Assembly: GCA_022825065.1 (NCBI GenBank)
Contig: JAJDYR010000045.1
Coordinates: 1-64,000, forward strand
Direction of reading: 5' to 3'
DNA: 64,000 nt
From: a bacterium
GTDB lineage: Bacteria > UBA8248
The position numbers and the translations under genes are program-made. Under the pieces are notes generated by a model. The model saw only the letters and a program-made list of their open reading frames with translations, was not told the origin of the DNA and made no database searches. Position 1 is the stretch's first letter; each line of letters starts with the position of its first letter. Of the stretch, positions 53,084 to 62,185 are shown piece after piece.

Positions 53084-55372
53084 GTGAAGCGAAAACCGGA
53101 AGCGATACCCGACGAAAAAAAGATACTCCGCCTGATCGCCAAAGAGGGCAGGCCGATGGCCGTGCGTGAACTCGTGCGCCTGCTGGAAGCGCCCGCCGCC
53201 GTGCGGCCCGCGCTCAGAAAACGCCTGCGCGCCATGGCGGAAGAGGGCGCGCTCGTCCGCGTTCGCGGCCGCTACTCGACGCCGGGTTCCCTCTCCATCT
53301 ATCAGGGCGTCTTCCGGGGGCACGCGCAGGGCTACGGGTTCGTTGCGCCGGGCCGGGTCGAGGGTGAGGAAAAATCGCCCGACATCATGATCAAGAAAAC
53401 CCGCACGCGCGGCGCGATGGACGGCGATCTGGTATCCGCCCGGGTGGAAAAAGTCCATCCCGACGGGAGGCGCGAGGGCACCGTGCTCGACGTGGTGGAG
53501 CGCGCGCACGAAACCCTGGTGGGCAGGCTCTGCGTCGAGGGCCGGAGCGCGTGGGTCGAGCCCCAGGCAGATCGCATCCCGCACTTGGTGGTGCTGGGCG
53601 CGGGGAGCCGGGAAGGCGCGCGGCGCGGTGAATGGGTGGAGGTGGAGATCACCCGCTATCCCACCCAGAAGGAGCCCGCCGGAGGGCGGGTCTTGAGGTC
53701 GTTCGGCTATCCCGAAGACCCCGCCGCCGAGGGGCGGATGGTGCTCGCCAAGCACGGGATACGCGAGGATTTCCCCAAAAAAGTTCTGGAAGAAGAAAAA
53801 GGGATATTTCCGCCGGGGGAGGATACTCCTTTCCCGGAGGGTGTGGAGGATTTGAGGGATCTGTGCGCGTTCACCATCGACCCGTTCGACGCGCGCGACC
53901 GCGACGACGCGGTTTCGATTGAGAAACTCAAGGGAGGCCACCGCCTCGGCGTCCACATCGCCGACGTGGGCCATTACGTGAAAGAGGGCGGCGCAATCGA
54001 CAAGGAAGCCCGCGACCGGGGGACGAGCGTCTATCTCCCGGACCGGGCGGTGCCCATGCTGCCGCCCCGCCTGACGGGCGAGGTGTGCTCGCTGCGCGAG
54101 GGGGCCGTTCGCCGGACCTTGAGCGCCTTCATCGATTTCGACCGCTACGGGAACCGGACGGGGATGCGGCTCACCTACGCGCGCATCCGCTCGCGCGCTT
54201 CCCTGACCTACCGCGGCGCGGCGGCCGTTCTGGAAGGCGGGGAGGTTCCCCATGAAAGCGAAGCCGAAAGCGCCCGCGCGCTCGAAGAGCCGCTCGGGCA
54301 GCTCTCGGCCCTTGCGGAGAAGCTCCACTCGGAGCGCATGAAGCGGGGGAGTCTCGATTTCGATCTTCCCGAAGCGCAGGTGCTGCTCGATGAGGAGGGG
54401 ATGCCGACGGGTATCGAGCGCGCCCCGAGAACGTCGGCGCACCGGCTCATCGAGGAGTGCATGCTGGCGGCGAACCGGGCGGTGGCGGAATATCTCGCAG
54501 AAGCCGGCGGCGCTTCCGTCTTCCGCATCCACGAGCCGCCTGCCGAGGAGAACCTGGAGGGCCTGAGGGCGATCCTCTCGAAGCTGGGCCTGAAGGCCCC
54601 CCGTTTGGAAGCGCTCAAGCGGCCGGGCGGGTTCCAGGAGGTGTTCGACGCCGTGCGCGGCTCGGACGTGGAGCGGTACGTGAATTTCGCCGCCTTGAGA
54701 AGCATGAAACTCGCGCGCTATGAGGCGGCCCCCGCTCTCCACTTCGGGCTTGGCTTCGAGCGTTACACGCACTTCACCTCGCCCATCCGCCGCTATGCGG
54801 ACCTGTGCGTCCACAGGAGGCTCGGGAGGCTCATGCGCGGCGAGAAGCGCAAGCCGCAGGCCAAGCCGCTCGCCGGCCTTTGCGGCGATATTTCAGAGCG
54901 GGACCGGGTGGCCGAGGCCGCCTCGCGCGAGATGGTGGATTTCATGAAGGCGCTCTATATGCGCGATAAGGTGGGCGAGCGCTTTCGCGGCCACGTCTCG
55001 GGCGTCGCGAATTTCGGGATTTTCGTGGAACTGGGAGACGTATACGTGGAGGGGATGGTCCCCCTCGAATTCATGACGGACGACTATTACGCCTTCATTC
55101 CCGAGGAACACGCGGTGTATGGCCGGCGGACGGGCCGGCGGTTCCGCCTGGGCGACCCCGTCACCGTGCGGGTGGAGGGCGTGGACCTGGCCTCGCGCCG
55201 CGTCACGTTCCAGCTCATGGCCGGCGGGACGAGGGAGTTGGTCGGCGAAGCGGCCGAATCGCGCCGCGCGGCGAACCTCGCGGGCACCCGCCGACCCCGC
55301 AGGGAGAAATCCCCCGCGCCCCGGCGGAAGAAGAGGGGAAAAGCGGCGCCCGGGCGGGGCAGACGCCGCTGA
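53084..55372 (+). CDS. rnr: Ribonuclease R (RNB family 3'-5' exoribonuclease)
   Basis: 762 residues. N-terminal winged-helix and cold-shock domains (about 1-200), RNB domain with catalytic acids in FTIDPFDARDRDDAVSIEKL and HFTSPIRRYADLCVHRRL, then S1 domain (RFRGHVSGVANFGIFVELGD) and a long Lys/Arg-rich tail (KKRGKAAPGRGRRR). It degrades structured RNA and, with SmpB-tmRNA (6 kb away), non-stop mRNA. GTG start. Confidence 0.93.
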   Translation: MKRKPEAIPDEKKILRLIAKEGRPMAVRELVRLLEAPAAVRPALRKRLRAMAEEGALVRVRGRYSTPGSLSIYQGVFRGHAQGYGFVAPGRVEGEEKSPDIMIKKTRTRGAMDGDLVSARVEKVHPDGRREGTVLDVVERAHETLVGRLCVEGRSAWVEPQADRIPHLVVLGAGSREGARRGEWVEVEITRYPTQKEPAGGRVLRSFGYPEDPAAEGRMVLAKHGIREDFPKKVLEEEKGIFPPGEDTPFPEGVEDLRDLCAFTIDPFDARDRDDAVSIEKLKGGHRLGVHIADVGHYVKEGGAIDKEARDRGTSVYLPDRAVPMLPPRLTGEVCSLREGAVRRTLSAFIDFDRYGNRTGMRLTYARIRSRASLTYRGAAAVLEGGEVPHESEAESARALEEPLGQLSALAEKLHSERMKRGSLDFDLPEAQVLLDEEGMPTGIERAPRTSAHRLIEECMLAANRAVAEYLAEAGGASVFRIHEPPAEENLEGLRAILSKLGLKAPRLEALKRPGGFQEVFDAVRGSDVERYVNFAALRSMKLARYEAAPALHFGLGFERYTHFTSPIRRYADLCVHRRLGRLMRGEKRKPQAKPLAGLCGDISERDRVAEAASREMVDFMKALYMRDKVGERFRGHVSGVANFGIFVELGDVYVEGMVPLEFMTDDYYAFIPEEHAVYGRRTGRRFRLGDPVTVRVEGVDLASRRVTFQLMAGGTRELVGEAAESRRAANLAGTRRPRREKSPAPRRKKRGKAAPGRGRRR

Positions 55373-55445
55373 GTTTCTGAAGCGGGGTTGTTGGAAAAGT
55401 CCCCCTCCTCAGGGGACAAAGGACAGCCCCTCCTCGGCGCTGTCC

Positions 55446-55585
55446 CGCCCCCCCTACCCCCCCTTGACAGGGGGGTAAAAAAAGCAACCCCCGGCGAAGG
55501 GGGTAAAAGAAAAAAAGTCCCCCCGACAGGGGGGAGCAACAAAAAGACCCCCCTGTTAAGGGGGGGGTAGGGGGGGTTGCCTTTC
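55446..55585. repeat. C-run/G-run inverted-repeat element, subtype B, copy with extra inner stems
   Basis: Follows the RNase R gene. The core holds two additional short C/G-run stems (CCCCCGACAGGGGG and CCCCCCTGTTAAGGGGGG), as if partial copies had inserted. The outer GTTGTTGGAAAAG (55386) and GTTGTTGAAAAACCCC (about 55658) are both in the same orientation here. No gene in 55373-55935. Confidence 0.8.
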
Positions 55586-55935
55586 AAGGCGGGGAGGCGA
55601 GAACGCGCGGTCTGTGGAGGAAAGGGCCGACACCCCTCGAAGGGCTGCTTTCAGGGGTTGTTGAAAAACCCCCGAGTGTGGGAACTGCTGCGACACATTC
55701 CCCGAGGTGCAGGCCGAGTCGGGGTGCCGGCTTGCTTCGATGAAGCGCGAAACAGGGGCTGCCCGTTGTTCCCGTTCCCGGCTCGAGGACTCAAACTCAT
55801 AACCAGGAGCGGTACTGTTTGCTCTATCACGAGGGAAGCAACCAACGGGCAACCCCCTTTTCCACTCTTCTTCCTTTTCCTTCGCCCGCCTCAGGCCCCG
55901 GGCATGAAACCTCGAAGCCGAAGACGTCCTGTCCG

Positions 55936-57633
55936 TTACCTGTGAGCCCCGAACGCCCCGATGAAGGCGGCCTCTCCCGCCGGGTTGCTCAGCTGCTTGA
56001 CGTAAAAGGTGCCCGCCACCGAACCGGGAGCCTGGGGCGAATACGTCGTCGTTATCGTTCTTGTCGTCACCGGTGGATCAGACGTATCCGTTGCCGTTAC
56101 TGTTGTTTGGGTCCTTGTGAACCTCGTCATTCCAAAAAACTGACCCTTCCAACTGCCGCTGAAGGATTTACCGTCAACCACCCCGGCGGTCACACCAGCA
56201 GCAAATTTGTCATTTCCACTGATATCATCTAAAAAAGTCTGTTTCTGCAGTTCGATGCTGCCCTCCATGGACTGTCCGCCTGCGACGATGTTCGTCACTG
56301 CGCCTTCGATGCTCCCCTCGCCAACCACCGCGGCACCTGTCGGATTGTTGAACTCGGCGGTAAGCGTAACGCTCCCCGTGAAATAGCTCGTATCTCCTCC
56401 CGCTATATAGGCGCCGTTCGCATCCCCCGTATAGGTGGCCGTGAAATCTTCACCGTCTTTCACAAATGTACTGATGGTGTGGAATCCGGTAGTAGTCTCG
56501 CATACTCTGGTAGTTACGGATGTTGTTCCGGTTCCAGATTCACCAGTTTCACTACTGCCGCAGAAGTTTGAGGATCCGCTGCCTGTGGGTTGGCCCCCAT
56601 ACGCGAAGGCGTGTATCTCGGAATTGCTCAAATCTGCGGGCACCGTCAGCCAGATTCCGGCGAGCAGATAGTCTGTGTCGGGTTTGTAGTCATACCGCTC
56701 GTCGTGATCCGTAGCGGGGTCATCAACGACTGTCGCATCACTTTTTCTTACCCTTCCCTCTTGAGCGATGTCCGTGTAGGCATTCACGAAGGTGGTCTCG
56801 TCGGCATTTTTCAGGTCAAAACCATACGGAAAACGGCCCGGTCCACTGAGGGTGGGTGTCTTACTGTTCGATGCAGGAAGCTGCACCACAACCGTCCGTT
56901 GTCCCGTTGCCCTGTCTGCGCCAGTCCCTATATCCGCACGGTATTGAGCGCATGGTGCAGTACAGACAGCAGTGCCCTCACTGGACGGAGTTGCGTTGCC
57001 GGCCGGGCCTACGTTAAGCCGGCCGGCCTCCAGATCCGTCAACAGCGCGTCGGAGAGGAGTTTGTTGGCTCTCACGAGCTGGATGAGCGAGGAATTGTTC
57101 GTCAGGGCGGCCTCATCAGCCACCTGTTGTTGGCGTTGGCTCGCAACCGCTTCCACGGCGCTTTGGATAGACGCCACCGCCGATTGCGCGGCCGACAGCT
57201 CGTCGAGCGCCGCCTGCGCGTCCGCCACTGCGCTTTCCGCCGCCGCCGGCGTAGCGGCCGCATTCCCGGCGCTGCTCGCGGCCAAGACGTCCGCCAGGGC
57301 TGTTTGCGCCGCGACCGCATTGACGAGCGCGTTATCTATCTGCTCTGCAGTGGCGTCGGGGTGGACCTCCACCGCCGCCGCCACCGAACTCGCCGTTAGC
57401 GCCAGGTTGCGGGCGCCTGCGACGATGTCTACGAGTAATCGCCTCGCCGCGGCTATCCTCTCCGCATCCGTCGGCTCCGGGTCCGGCTCCACCACGGGCG
57501 GCTCCGGCTCCACCACGGGCGGAGTCGTATCCGGCATTTGGGCGGAACCGCCGCCGCCACCGCCGCAACCGGAGGCAAATGCCGCAATGCACACGACAAA
57601 TACCGTCAATCCCAAAAGCTTGAGCATTTTCAT
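55936..57633 (-). CDS. TbpB-like surface lipoprotein, copy 1
   Basis: 565 residues. Signal peptide with lipobox (AAFASGC, Cys23), then a Gly run, a Pro/Glu spacer (PPVVEPEPPVVEPDPEP), an Ala-rich helical region (about 50-180) and a C-terminal beta-rich half. The end, SGSWKGQFFG ... PGSVAGTFYVKQ ... AAFIGAFGAHR, matches the C-lobe barrel of transferrin-binding-protein-B-like lipoproteins. It is likely exported to the outer-membrane surface. Start: the second ATG of an ATGATG pair after AGGGGG. No TonB receptor or Slam translocon is in the window. Confidence 0.82.
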   Translation of the reverse strand: MKMLKLLGLTVFVVCIAAFASGCGGGGGGSAQMPDTTPPVVEPEPPVVEPDPEPTDAERIAAARRLLVDIVAGARNLALTASSVAAAVEVHPDATAEQIDNALVNAVAAQTALADVLAASSAGNAAATPAAAESAVADAQAALDELSAAQSAVASIQSAVEAVASQRQQQVADEAALTNNSSLIQLVRANKLLSDALLTDLEAGRLNVGPAGNATPSSEGTAVCTAPCAQYRADIGTGADRATGQRTVVVQLPASNSKTPTLSGPGRFPYGFDLKNADETTFVNAYTDIAQEGRVRKSDATVVDDPATDHDERYDYKPDTDYLLAGIWLTVPADLSNSEIHAFAYGGQPTGSGSSNFCGSSETGESGTGTTSVTTRVCETTTGFHTISTFVKDGEDFTATYTGDANGAYIAGGDTSYFTGSVTLTAEFNNPTGAAVVGEGSIEGAVTNIVAGGQSMEGSIELQKQTFLDDISGNDKFAAGVTAGVVDGKSFSGSWKGQFFGMTRFTRTQTTVTATDTSDPPVTTRTITTTYSPQAPGSVAGTFYVKQLSNPAGEAAFIGAFGAHR

Positions 57634-57747
57634 CATTTGCCCCCTAAGGCTGGTTCCTTCCGGGAAAGCGGAAGGGGCGAGCGGATAAAGCAAGATTCCA
57701 TCTACTGCCTGCGCGACGGCTTGCGTCGCGCTCGTTCATCCCCCGGC

Positions 57748-57772
57748 CCCGGGCGTCACACCGACGCCCGGG
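57748..57772. repeat. Hairpin between the two lipoprotein genes
   Basis: CCCGGGCGTC, loop ACACC, GACGCCCGGG: a perfect 10-bp stem without a following T-run in either direction. It may stabilise or separate the two transcripts. Confidence 0.6.
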
Positions 57773-57797
57773 AACCGAAGGAGTCAAGCGCTGTTGC

Positions 57798-59741
57798 TTA
57801 CTCGGCTCTCCACGCGCCGAAAGAACCCAGGATTCTGACCGCGGGACTTATAGTCGTTACGGCGCCGAAGGTGCCGGCTACGCCCGTGGGAAATTCGGTG
57901 CGAACCCCTACTCCGGCCGCCCTATTGGGACCGTAGAACTGTCCGGCCCAGGTGCCTGCGAGGCCCCTGATGCCACCCAAGGTGCCTTCGGTGCTGCCGG
58001 TGAATCTGGTAGCCGGAGTGCTAGCATCTGCAGCAGTAGTAATGTCTGCAGCAGTAGTTGCATCACCGGCGATCAGCTGCGCACTCCCCAGCGAAATCGA
58101 ACCTTCGACGTCCATGCCGCCGGCCTTGATGTTGGTGATGCTTCCGCTGACGCCTCCCAGGAGGCCACGGTCGCTAGCAACGGTAGCGGGAGTGGAATCG
58201 CCGGCGGACCTGCCGCCGAAATCAGCCGTCAGGCTGGCGTCGGCTTCGAAGTGCTCGACCATGCCGCCCGCCGAATACAGGCCGTTCGCGACCCCGTTAT
58301 AGGTCGCCGTGCCCGTGAGAGCAGCATTTACGGCGAACCGGTTACTGCCGCTGGCGAAAGCGGAGACGGTGGCGTCGTTCGGAGTGCCCTCTGCAGGAGC
58401 GCCAGTAGTAGGATCTGTCCCTGGCACCGCGTTCGGAACGTGCAGCCACACGCCCCAGGCCAGATAGTCGACGTCGTTCCTCGTAATGGTGTTAAGATCT
58501 GTGGGCCGGAATTGGTAGCCCGAAACCGCCCTGAGGACACCCGCGCTGTCGACGGTTATGGAGCAGGGTGTGCCGGAGGGACAGGTGAACCGTCCCGAAA
58601 CAGGCGGATTGTTGTCGCCGGGGTTCTGATTATACGTTCCCACGAAGGAGCTTCCGTCTGTCGGGATTTCTCCGCTGATGACAGCCCTGTTTACGCTTTG
58701 GCCGGTAGTTTCTGTTGTAGTAGCATCTGCTGCTAGTTGCACAGCAGTACGGTAATTCGCGCTATCCGCAGCATTGGAGTGATAATTTTGCACAGGCGGA
58801 TTGATGTCCGTGAAGACGACGGCATACTCCTTGTTACCCGCAGTGCCGGTAGCGGACGCGACCAATTCGGCGCCTTCCCAGCCGCCGCGCATCGTGAGCG
58901 CCGTTGGTATTTCGCCTCTTCCTAATCGGTTTATACCAGCAGCGTCATTAGCACCCGTATTAACAGTGTCTGACGTATGTACCGTAAATCTGGGGCCGCT
59001 GCCGTTGTGTGTCGCCGTGACCCTTACGAGGTGAGTCAACGGTGTGTTCCCCTGGTTCGTGGTTTCATTGAGATCTGCGTTACCTCCGGTAGTATCAGTA
59101 GCAGTAGGGTGACTGGAATCGGTGTACGTGGCGTCTTCATCCGCCGCCGCCGCCATCGCACGGCCCACTCTTCCCGCATTGGGTATTGCTTGGGGAGGGG
59201 GCGTGCCGGAAAGCACTGCGCTGTCGATCCTGCTCTGGTTGGCGGCCGCGTTCGCCACTGTGGTGATCCCCAGGCCGCGCGTCATGCCGGCTTCCATCGC
59301 CATGTCGCGGGCCGCTTCGGCCGCCGCCCGGTGCTCCATGGCCATCGCCGAATCCGTGGCCGCCGCCGCGGCGTCGGATGCCGCCATGGCCGCGTCCGCG
59401 TACATCTGCGCGTTCGCCGCCGCCACGGGGTCCTTCGCGCCGCTCACGGCCGCCATCGCCGCCATGTAGGCCGCCATCGCGCCTTCCTGCGCGGCGCTCA
59501 GGGCTTCCGCTTCGGTCATTTCCGCGGCGAGCTCTTCGGCGGAGACGCAAGCTTCGTTTCTCCACTCGCCGCCTTCACCCTCGCAGGTTTCCTGCGGGGT
59601 CGGTTCCGGCATTGCGGGCGGCTCCGGTTCCGGCATCGCCGCAGTTCCGCCGCCGCCGCCGCAGCCCGCCAGCGTCAGCGCGAAGACCGCCGCCAGAGCG
59701 AAAGCGTAAAACTTGTGAATATACTTGTCTTTGAACATCAT
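57798..59741 (-). CDS. TbpB-like surface lipoprotein, copy 2
   Basis: 647 residues, same plan as copy 1: signal peptide with lipobox (ALTLAGC, Cys27), GGGGGTAAMPEPEPPAMPEP spacer, an Ala/Met-rich helical stretch (about 60-180; AMAAYMAAMAAVSGAKDP), then beta-rich repeats ending GLAGTWAGQFYGPN ... GVAGTFGAVT ... ILGSFGAWRAE. The closing barrel is TbpB-like. Loops contain clusters of ACT-rich threonine codons, unlike the GC-rich neighbours. GGAGG lies nine bases before ATG 59741. The two genes are separated by 164 nt. Confidence 0.82.
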   Translation of the reverse strand: MMFKDKYIHKFYAFALAAVFALTLAGCGGGGGTAAMPEPEPPAMPEPTPQETCEGEGGEWRNEACVSAEELAAEMTEAEALSAAQEGAMAAYMAAMAAVSGAKDPVAAANAQMYADAAMAASDAAAAATDSAMAMEHRAAAEAARDMAMEAGMTRGLGITTVANAAANQSRIDSAVLSGTPPPQAIPNAGRVGRAMAAAADEDATYTDSSHPTATDTTGGNADLNETTNQGNTPLTHLVRVTATHNGSGPRFTVHTSDTVNTGANDAAGINRLGRGEIPTALTMRGGWEGAELVASATGTAGNKEYAVVFTDINPPVQNYHSNAADSANYRTAVQLAADATTTETTGQSVNRAVISGEIPTDGSSFVGTYNQNPGDNNPPVSGRFTCPSGTPCSITVDSAGVLRAVSGYQFRPTDLNTITRNDVDYLAWGVWLHVPNAVPGTDPTTGAPAEGTPNDATVSAFASGSNRFAVNAALTGTATYNGVANGLYSAGGMVEHFEADASLTADFGGRSAGDSTPATVASDRGLLGGVSGSITNIKAGGMDVEGSISLGSAQLIAGDATTAADITTAADASTPATRFTGSTEGTLGGIRGLAGTWAGQFYGPNRAAGVGVRTEFPTGVAGTFGAVTTISPAVRILGSFGAWRAE

Positions 59742-60367
59742 TTAGTGAGTCCTCCTGAATACATAGAAAAAGGGATCTTCAGTGAATTTCCGGCTTTCTC
59801 CGATTAACCTCCTTTCCTTGCGTTTAATTCGGATCTTTCATCTGTTTTTGTTTGTGAGCCTGTCCTGGCGGAACGGGGAGCCGGCGTCTTTCGGGTTCGC
59901 CGTCCAATCCGCCTGGGACGTCATTCAGCGCCTGGGACATCATTCAGGAGGCGTGGATCTTTCGGGATGGTCCCCGCCGCAAGCTGGTTCTTCGGGGGGG
60001 AGGGTCTTTTTCGTTTACACCGTCATCTCCGGGATGACCGCGCCTCGTGAATCGCGTTGCAAACTCGGGTCAAAAAAGGTTTCTCCAGCGCATTCTCGGC
60101 TTCGTCTGATGAACCTCCTCTATCGCGTGTATACAAAGGCCGTCGTCCGGGCCGGTGGTTCCGCGGGACACGAATTCCTGCGGCATGCGCCCGCCTTTCT
60201 CGGTCTCCAAAGGCGAGCGGCCTGCCCGCCGCTAAATATCATTACTGGACGCTGGGAGCCCCGTTCTCCGCCGGGAGAGCCGTTCCGGGGCGCATTCGGG
60301 CCGCGAATGAGCGAAAATAGACGCGAAACGGCGCCCGAAAACTCCCCTTGGGACCCCGAAATCGCGC

Positions 60368-60418
60368 TTGACATGGTTTTGAGAGGTGTTGTATTGTCTG
60401 ATAATGATATTTATCAGA
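60368..60418 (+). promoter_or_regulatory. Solitary sigma70-type promoter with overlapping palindromic operator
   Basis: TTGACA (60368-60373), 18-nt spacer, TATTGT (60392-60397), then TCTGATAA-TGATAT-TTATCAGA, a perfect 8-bp-arm palindrome at 60397-60418 near the expected transcript start. This is an AT-rich, well-organised regulatory module with no gene behind it for about 630 nt (next gene smpB). Confidence 0.5.
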
Positions 60419-60760
60419 TATTAAGAAACCATTTCGGTCGGAATCGACCACCGCCGTCATTCCCGCATCGGGCATGTATGTGGATGATGGCCCTTCATGT
60501 AGCGCTGAACCCCGGAATGACGATGGAAAGCCGCAGCCGCCGTAGGGGCCGTTCGTGACCGGCCCTTGTCGGAGATGCGGGCGGTTCGCGACCCGCCCCT
60601 ACGGGTCGCCTCGATACGCGGGGGCGTAGGGACAGGCCGCGACCTGTCCGGGGCCTGCGCGCCTGTCCGGGGCCGCGACCTGTCAGGGGCCTCATCCCGA
60701 GTAGGCGCGCTTGCGCGCCGTATCGAGAGCCTGCCCTGAGCCTGTCGAAGGGGACGCCGG

Positions 60761-60881
60761 AAAACCAACCCCCCCTACCCCCCCTTGTCAGGGGGGCAAG
60801 AAAAATCAAAAGCCCCCTACCGGCGGTGGGGGTTGCCTTTTCATACCCCCCTGACAAGGGGGGGTAGGGGGGGTTACCTTT
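60761..60881. repeat. C-run/G-run inverted-repeat element, subtype B, copy before smpB
   Basis: Complete arms; the core has GGCGGTGGGGGTTGCC. It lies between the solitary promoter and smpB. Confidence 0.85.
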
Positions 60882-61047
60882 ATCCCCTGAGGAGTCAGGA
60901 CTTTTCTACAACTCCTTAGGTTTCCCCCATAAAATTTCCCCGGTGGCGGAAAATCCCGTGAGGGGCTATATTGTTTCTCGATAAAGGGGGAGACGCGGGG
61001 AGCGATGCGCTCCTTTTTCTTTTTCCTGAGTTTCATGAGGTGTCGTG

Positions 61048-61509
61048 ATGGCGGGCGGCATTAAAATCGTAGCGGAGAACAGGCGCGCCCGCGCCGATTA
61101 CGCGATAGACGAGACCTACGAGGCGGGCCTCGTCCTCACGGGCACGGAGGTGAAGGCGCTCCGCGAGGGCCGCGCGAACCTGAAGGAGAGCTTCGGCGAC
61201 ATCATCGACGGCGAGGCCTGGCTGGTGGATTGCCACATCAGCCCCTACGGGCACGGCAACATCCACAACCACGAGCCCACGCGCAGGCGGAAGCTCCTGC
61301 TCCACAAGCGCGAGATCGGACGCCTCATCGGCCGCGTGAACGAGCGGGGGATGACGCTCGTGCCGATGAAGATGTATTTCGCCCGGGGCCGCGCGAAGGT
61401 GGAGATCGGCGTCGGCAAGGGCAAGAAGTTCCACGACCGCCGCGAGGAGCTCAAAAAGCGCGACGCGAACCGCGAGATCGAGCGCGCGCTCAGGGAGAGG
61501 AACCGGTGA
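61048..61509 (+). CDS. smpB: SsrA-binding protein SmpB
   Basis: 153 residues; binds tmRNA and brings it to stalled ribosomes. IVAENRRARADYAIDETYEA, GLVLTGTEVKALREGRANLK, DCHISPY and KMYFARGRAKVEIGVGKGKK, with a basic C-terminal tail that forms a helix in the mRNA channel. ATG 61048 has GAGG eight bases upstream. Its partner gene ssrA lies 266 nt downstream. Confidence 0.96.
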   Translation: MAGGIKIVAENRRARADYAIDETYEAGLVLTGTEVKALREGRANLKESFGDIIDGEAWLVDCHISPYGHGNIHNHEPTRRRKLLLHKREIGRLIGRVNERGMTLVPMKMYFARGRAKVEIGVGKGKKFHDRREELKKRDANREIERALRERNR

Positions 61510-61718
61510 TACGGGACATGTTCAGGGACTACACGATGCGCTGGTGGCAGGTGAGTCTGCTCAAAGTCTCGATGGTTGCGTTCGGCCTGGCCGTCGGCGC
61601 CACCTGGCCGGGAGCGTTCGAGGGCCGGCTGCTGTGGATATGGCTGGTATTCCTGCTCCCCGCCGCGTATCTGAGCTACGTCTTCTATCCCGAGATGTGG
61701 AGAAGGCGGAAACAGTGA
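61506..61718 (+). CDS. 70-residue membrane protein overlapping smpB
   Basis: GTG start overlaps the smpB stop (GTGA) and is preceded by AGAGGA inside smpB. The two hydrophobic segments SLLKVSMVAFGLAVGATW and LLWIWLVFLLPAAYLSYVFY flank a short loop, and the C-terminus is basic (MWRRRKQ). Translational coupling suggests a real gene. No family recognised. Confidence 0.6.
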   Translation: MIRDMFRDYTMRWWQVSLLKVSMVAFGLAVGATWPGAFEGRLLWIWLVFLLPAAYLSYVFYPEMWRRRKQ

Positions 61719-61726
61719 ATGGGATC

Positions 61727-61758
61727 GGCCTCGGGGCGATGATCGCCGCCCCGAAGCC
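61727..61758 (+). terminator. Hairpin between the membrane protein gene and tmRNA
   Basis: GGCCTCGGGGCG / CGCCCCGAAGCC stem around an 8-nt loop, followed by TTGGCTTTATTTCTT. It may end the smpB transcript or be a processing signal for tmRNA, which starts 18 nt further on. Confidence 0.45.
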
Positions 61759-61775
61759 TTGGCTTTATTTCTTAT

Positions 61776-62136
61776 GGGGGCGATCCGGTTTCGACGGGAG
61801 GATTTGAAGTCTGAGCTGCGCGCCGGGGACGCCACTTGGCCCCGTTATCAATGTGGCAAAATCACACCAGCCGACAACGAGCTGGCTCTCGCGGCCTAGA
61901 CGCTAGCGAGCGTTCCCCCTCTCCTCGTCCGCGGGCGGGGTGTGGAACGTCATGATGCGGACTAGCCGACCCAGGTTTCGGTCCGGAGCCTGCTAGGCGA
62001 ATTCGAATCGGACTAGCCCGGAGGATGGCCCGCCGGTGGGCTTGAGACCGGGCGAAACCCTCACCACCGGCTACGCGCGTAGACGCTCACGACGGAAGCC
62101 TTTCGGACGCGGGTTCGATTCCCGCCGCCTCCACCA
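61776..62136 (+). ncRNA. ssrA: Transfer-messenger RNA (tmRNA)
   Basis: A single-piece tmRNA of 361 nt. The 5' end GGGGGCG pairs with CGCCTCC before the encoded ACCA end; GGTTTCGACGGG and GGACGCGGGTTCGATTCCCG are the classic 5' and T-arm sequences. The tag frame starts at GGC 61855 and stops at TAG 61897-61899, giving GKITPADNELALAA, with the usual ALAA degradation end. A pseudoknot-rich middle follows. It rescues stalled ribosomes with SmpB. Confidence 0.95.
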
Positions 62137-62185
62137 GATGACGATACTCGCGGCGCGGTGCGCCGCCGCCCGGACGGGAGTTCAA

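Larger units (their letters stand above)
59742..61047. other. 1.3-kb gap: promoter, palindrome and repeats, no convincing gene
   Basis: Contains the likely promoter side of the lipoprotein genes, a solitary promoter with palindrome (60368-60418), a fragment of the CATTCCGG family (60456-60523), degenerate 28-bp palindromes (about 60541-60660), a 27-nt sequence GCCTGCCCTGAGCCTGTCGA (about 60730) found again at about 63027, and a subtype-B element (60761-60881). A 258-codon open frame across 59782-60558 has no domain and atypical composition. Confidence 0.5.

Noticed and set aside
51734-54814. A 1026-codon minus-strand open frame
   Set aside because: Antisense shadow of polA, the phosphatase and RNase R genes, all of which have intact catalytic motifs on the plus strand.
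59782-60558. A 258-codon plus-strand open frame
   Set aside because: No ribosome binding site, no family resemblance, runs through the promoter-palindrome module and a repeat fragment.
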